64,000 nt of DNA from assembly GCF_963678635.1 (NCBI RefSeq), contig NC_087064.1, positions 68,250,025 to 68,314,024 of the forward strand, in the 5' to 3' direction. The DNA comes from Symsagittifera roscoffensis (Eukaryota > Xenacoelomorpha > Acoela > Convolutidae). This document shows positions 63,765 to 64,000 of the stretch, one piece after another. Numbering within the stretch: the first letter of the stretch is position 1; each line of letters starts with the position of its first letter. Under the pieces are notes generated by a model that was not told the origin of the DNA, ran no database searches, and saw nothing but the letters and a program-made list of their open reading frames with translations. The position numbers and the translations under genes are program-made.

Positions 63765-63993
63765 GAGATGTGATAACTGCTTTTGAGGATGGTAAATAGA
63801 AAATGGTTGGTGATGGTGGAACTATGTTTGACAAATAACGAAGACATTCTGAAGTTTTGGGATCCAAGTCTATCAACAGATGACCGAAATCTTCTTTCGT
63901 TGCCAACTGATACGCATGACGGAGGAATTTTGCATTATTCAACTGTCTGCCTAAATAATCAATTTGTTGAATGTCTCGAGGTGATTTGAACAA
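63715..63993 (-). CDS. Polinton conserved protein, C-terminal or short
   Basis: 92 residues with EDFGHLLIDLDPKTSECLRY and IFYLPSSKAVITSLENERER, a motif order (YGHLLIDLxPxTxxxLRY...FYxP) that I associate with a Polinton protein located before the small helical one. Since the frame starts close to the window edge (AKFLRHAYQLATKED is already well folded-looking), the gene may begin outside the window. No function known. Confidence 0.65.
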   Translation of the reverse strand: MFKSPRDIQQIDYLGRQLNNAKFLRHAYQLATKEDFGHLLIDLDPKTSECLRYLSNIVPPSPTIFYLPSSKAVITSLENERERIMYIEANAQ

Positions 63994-64000
63994 AATTAAG

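Larger units (their letters stand above)
58549..64000 (-). mobile_element. Polinton/Maverick, partial, minus strand
   Basis: A compact minus-strand series with tiny spacers and small overlaps: two small conserved unknowns, a 314-aa unknown, integrase, penton-type minor capsid, basic core protein, major capsid, protease. This gene set is diagnostic of Polintons (self-synthesising, virus-like DNA transposons related to adintoviruses). The protein-primed DNA polymerase B and packaging ATPase are not here and presumably lie beyond 64000. Only one nonsense codon and one frameshift are seen, so this copy is young relative to the Gypsy fossils. Confidence 0.93.

Overview
ORGANISM AND OVERALL CHARACTER. 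This is an AT-rich window from an animal (metazoan) nuclear genome, almost certainly an invertebrate. The evidence is a spliced cullin-2 gene with GT/AG introns, long gene-poor stretches, two classes of LINE relic, two giant Ty3/Gypsy-type LTR retroelements, a MITE and a capsid-bearing Polinton/Maverick. I cannot name the phylum from sequence alone.

LAYOUT. (1) 257-808, minus: an Asn/Ser/Arg-rich protein, perhaps a first exon whose gene continues off the left edge. (2) 3172-15054, minus: cullin-2 (Cul2), six coding exons whose phases close perfectly (2298 nt, 765 aa). Its first intron is 7.4 kb and holds a dispersed repeat, a 221-bp-period duplication and a decayed LINE that was itself hit by a 454-bp MITE with 10-bp target duplications. 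(3) 15478-16860 and 41521-~42050, plus: one LINE (PHD-finger ORF1, AP-endonuclease ORF2) split into two pieces. (4) 16861-41520, plus: the insertion that split it, a ~24.7-kb Gypsy element with ~0.89-kb LTRs and a GAGTG target duplication. (5) 42.05-43.9 kb: gene-free repeat-rich DNA. (6) ~43.9-56.5 kb, plus: a second, more decayed Gypsy element of a related family. (7) 56.5-57.6 kb: two satellite-like arrays. (8) 58549-64000, minus: most of a Polinton (integrase, penton-type minor capsid, basic core protein, major capsid, adenain-type protease and three conserved unknowns), running off the right edge.

MOST INTERESTING SYSTEM. Both Gypsy elements carry, after gag-PR-RT-RNase H-IN, the same unusual downstream order: an acidic linker, a divergent macro domain (OARD1/TARG1-like fold with a lost glycine-rich loop), a coiled-coil segment and an SGNH-hydrolase-like domain with GDS/GTND/DGIH blocks. 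The larger element adds about 6.5 kb more coding sequence: a second protein with a GMNDH motif and a ~2.7-kb unrecognised reading frame. ADP-ribose-binding and esterase-like modules in tandem behind an integrase, seen in two diverged elements, suggest a distinct lineage of giant Gypsy elements rather than chance nesting. Every Gypsy module here is broken by stops or frameshifts, so these are fossils; the Polinton is much fresher (one nonsense codon, one frameshift).
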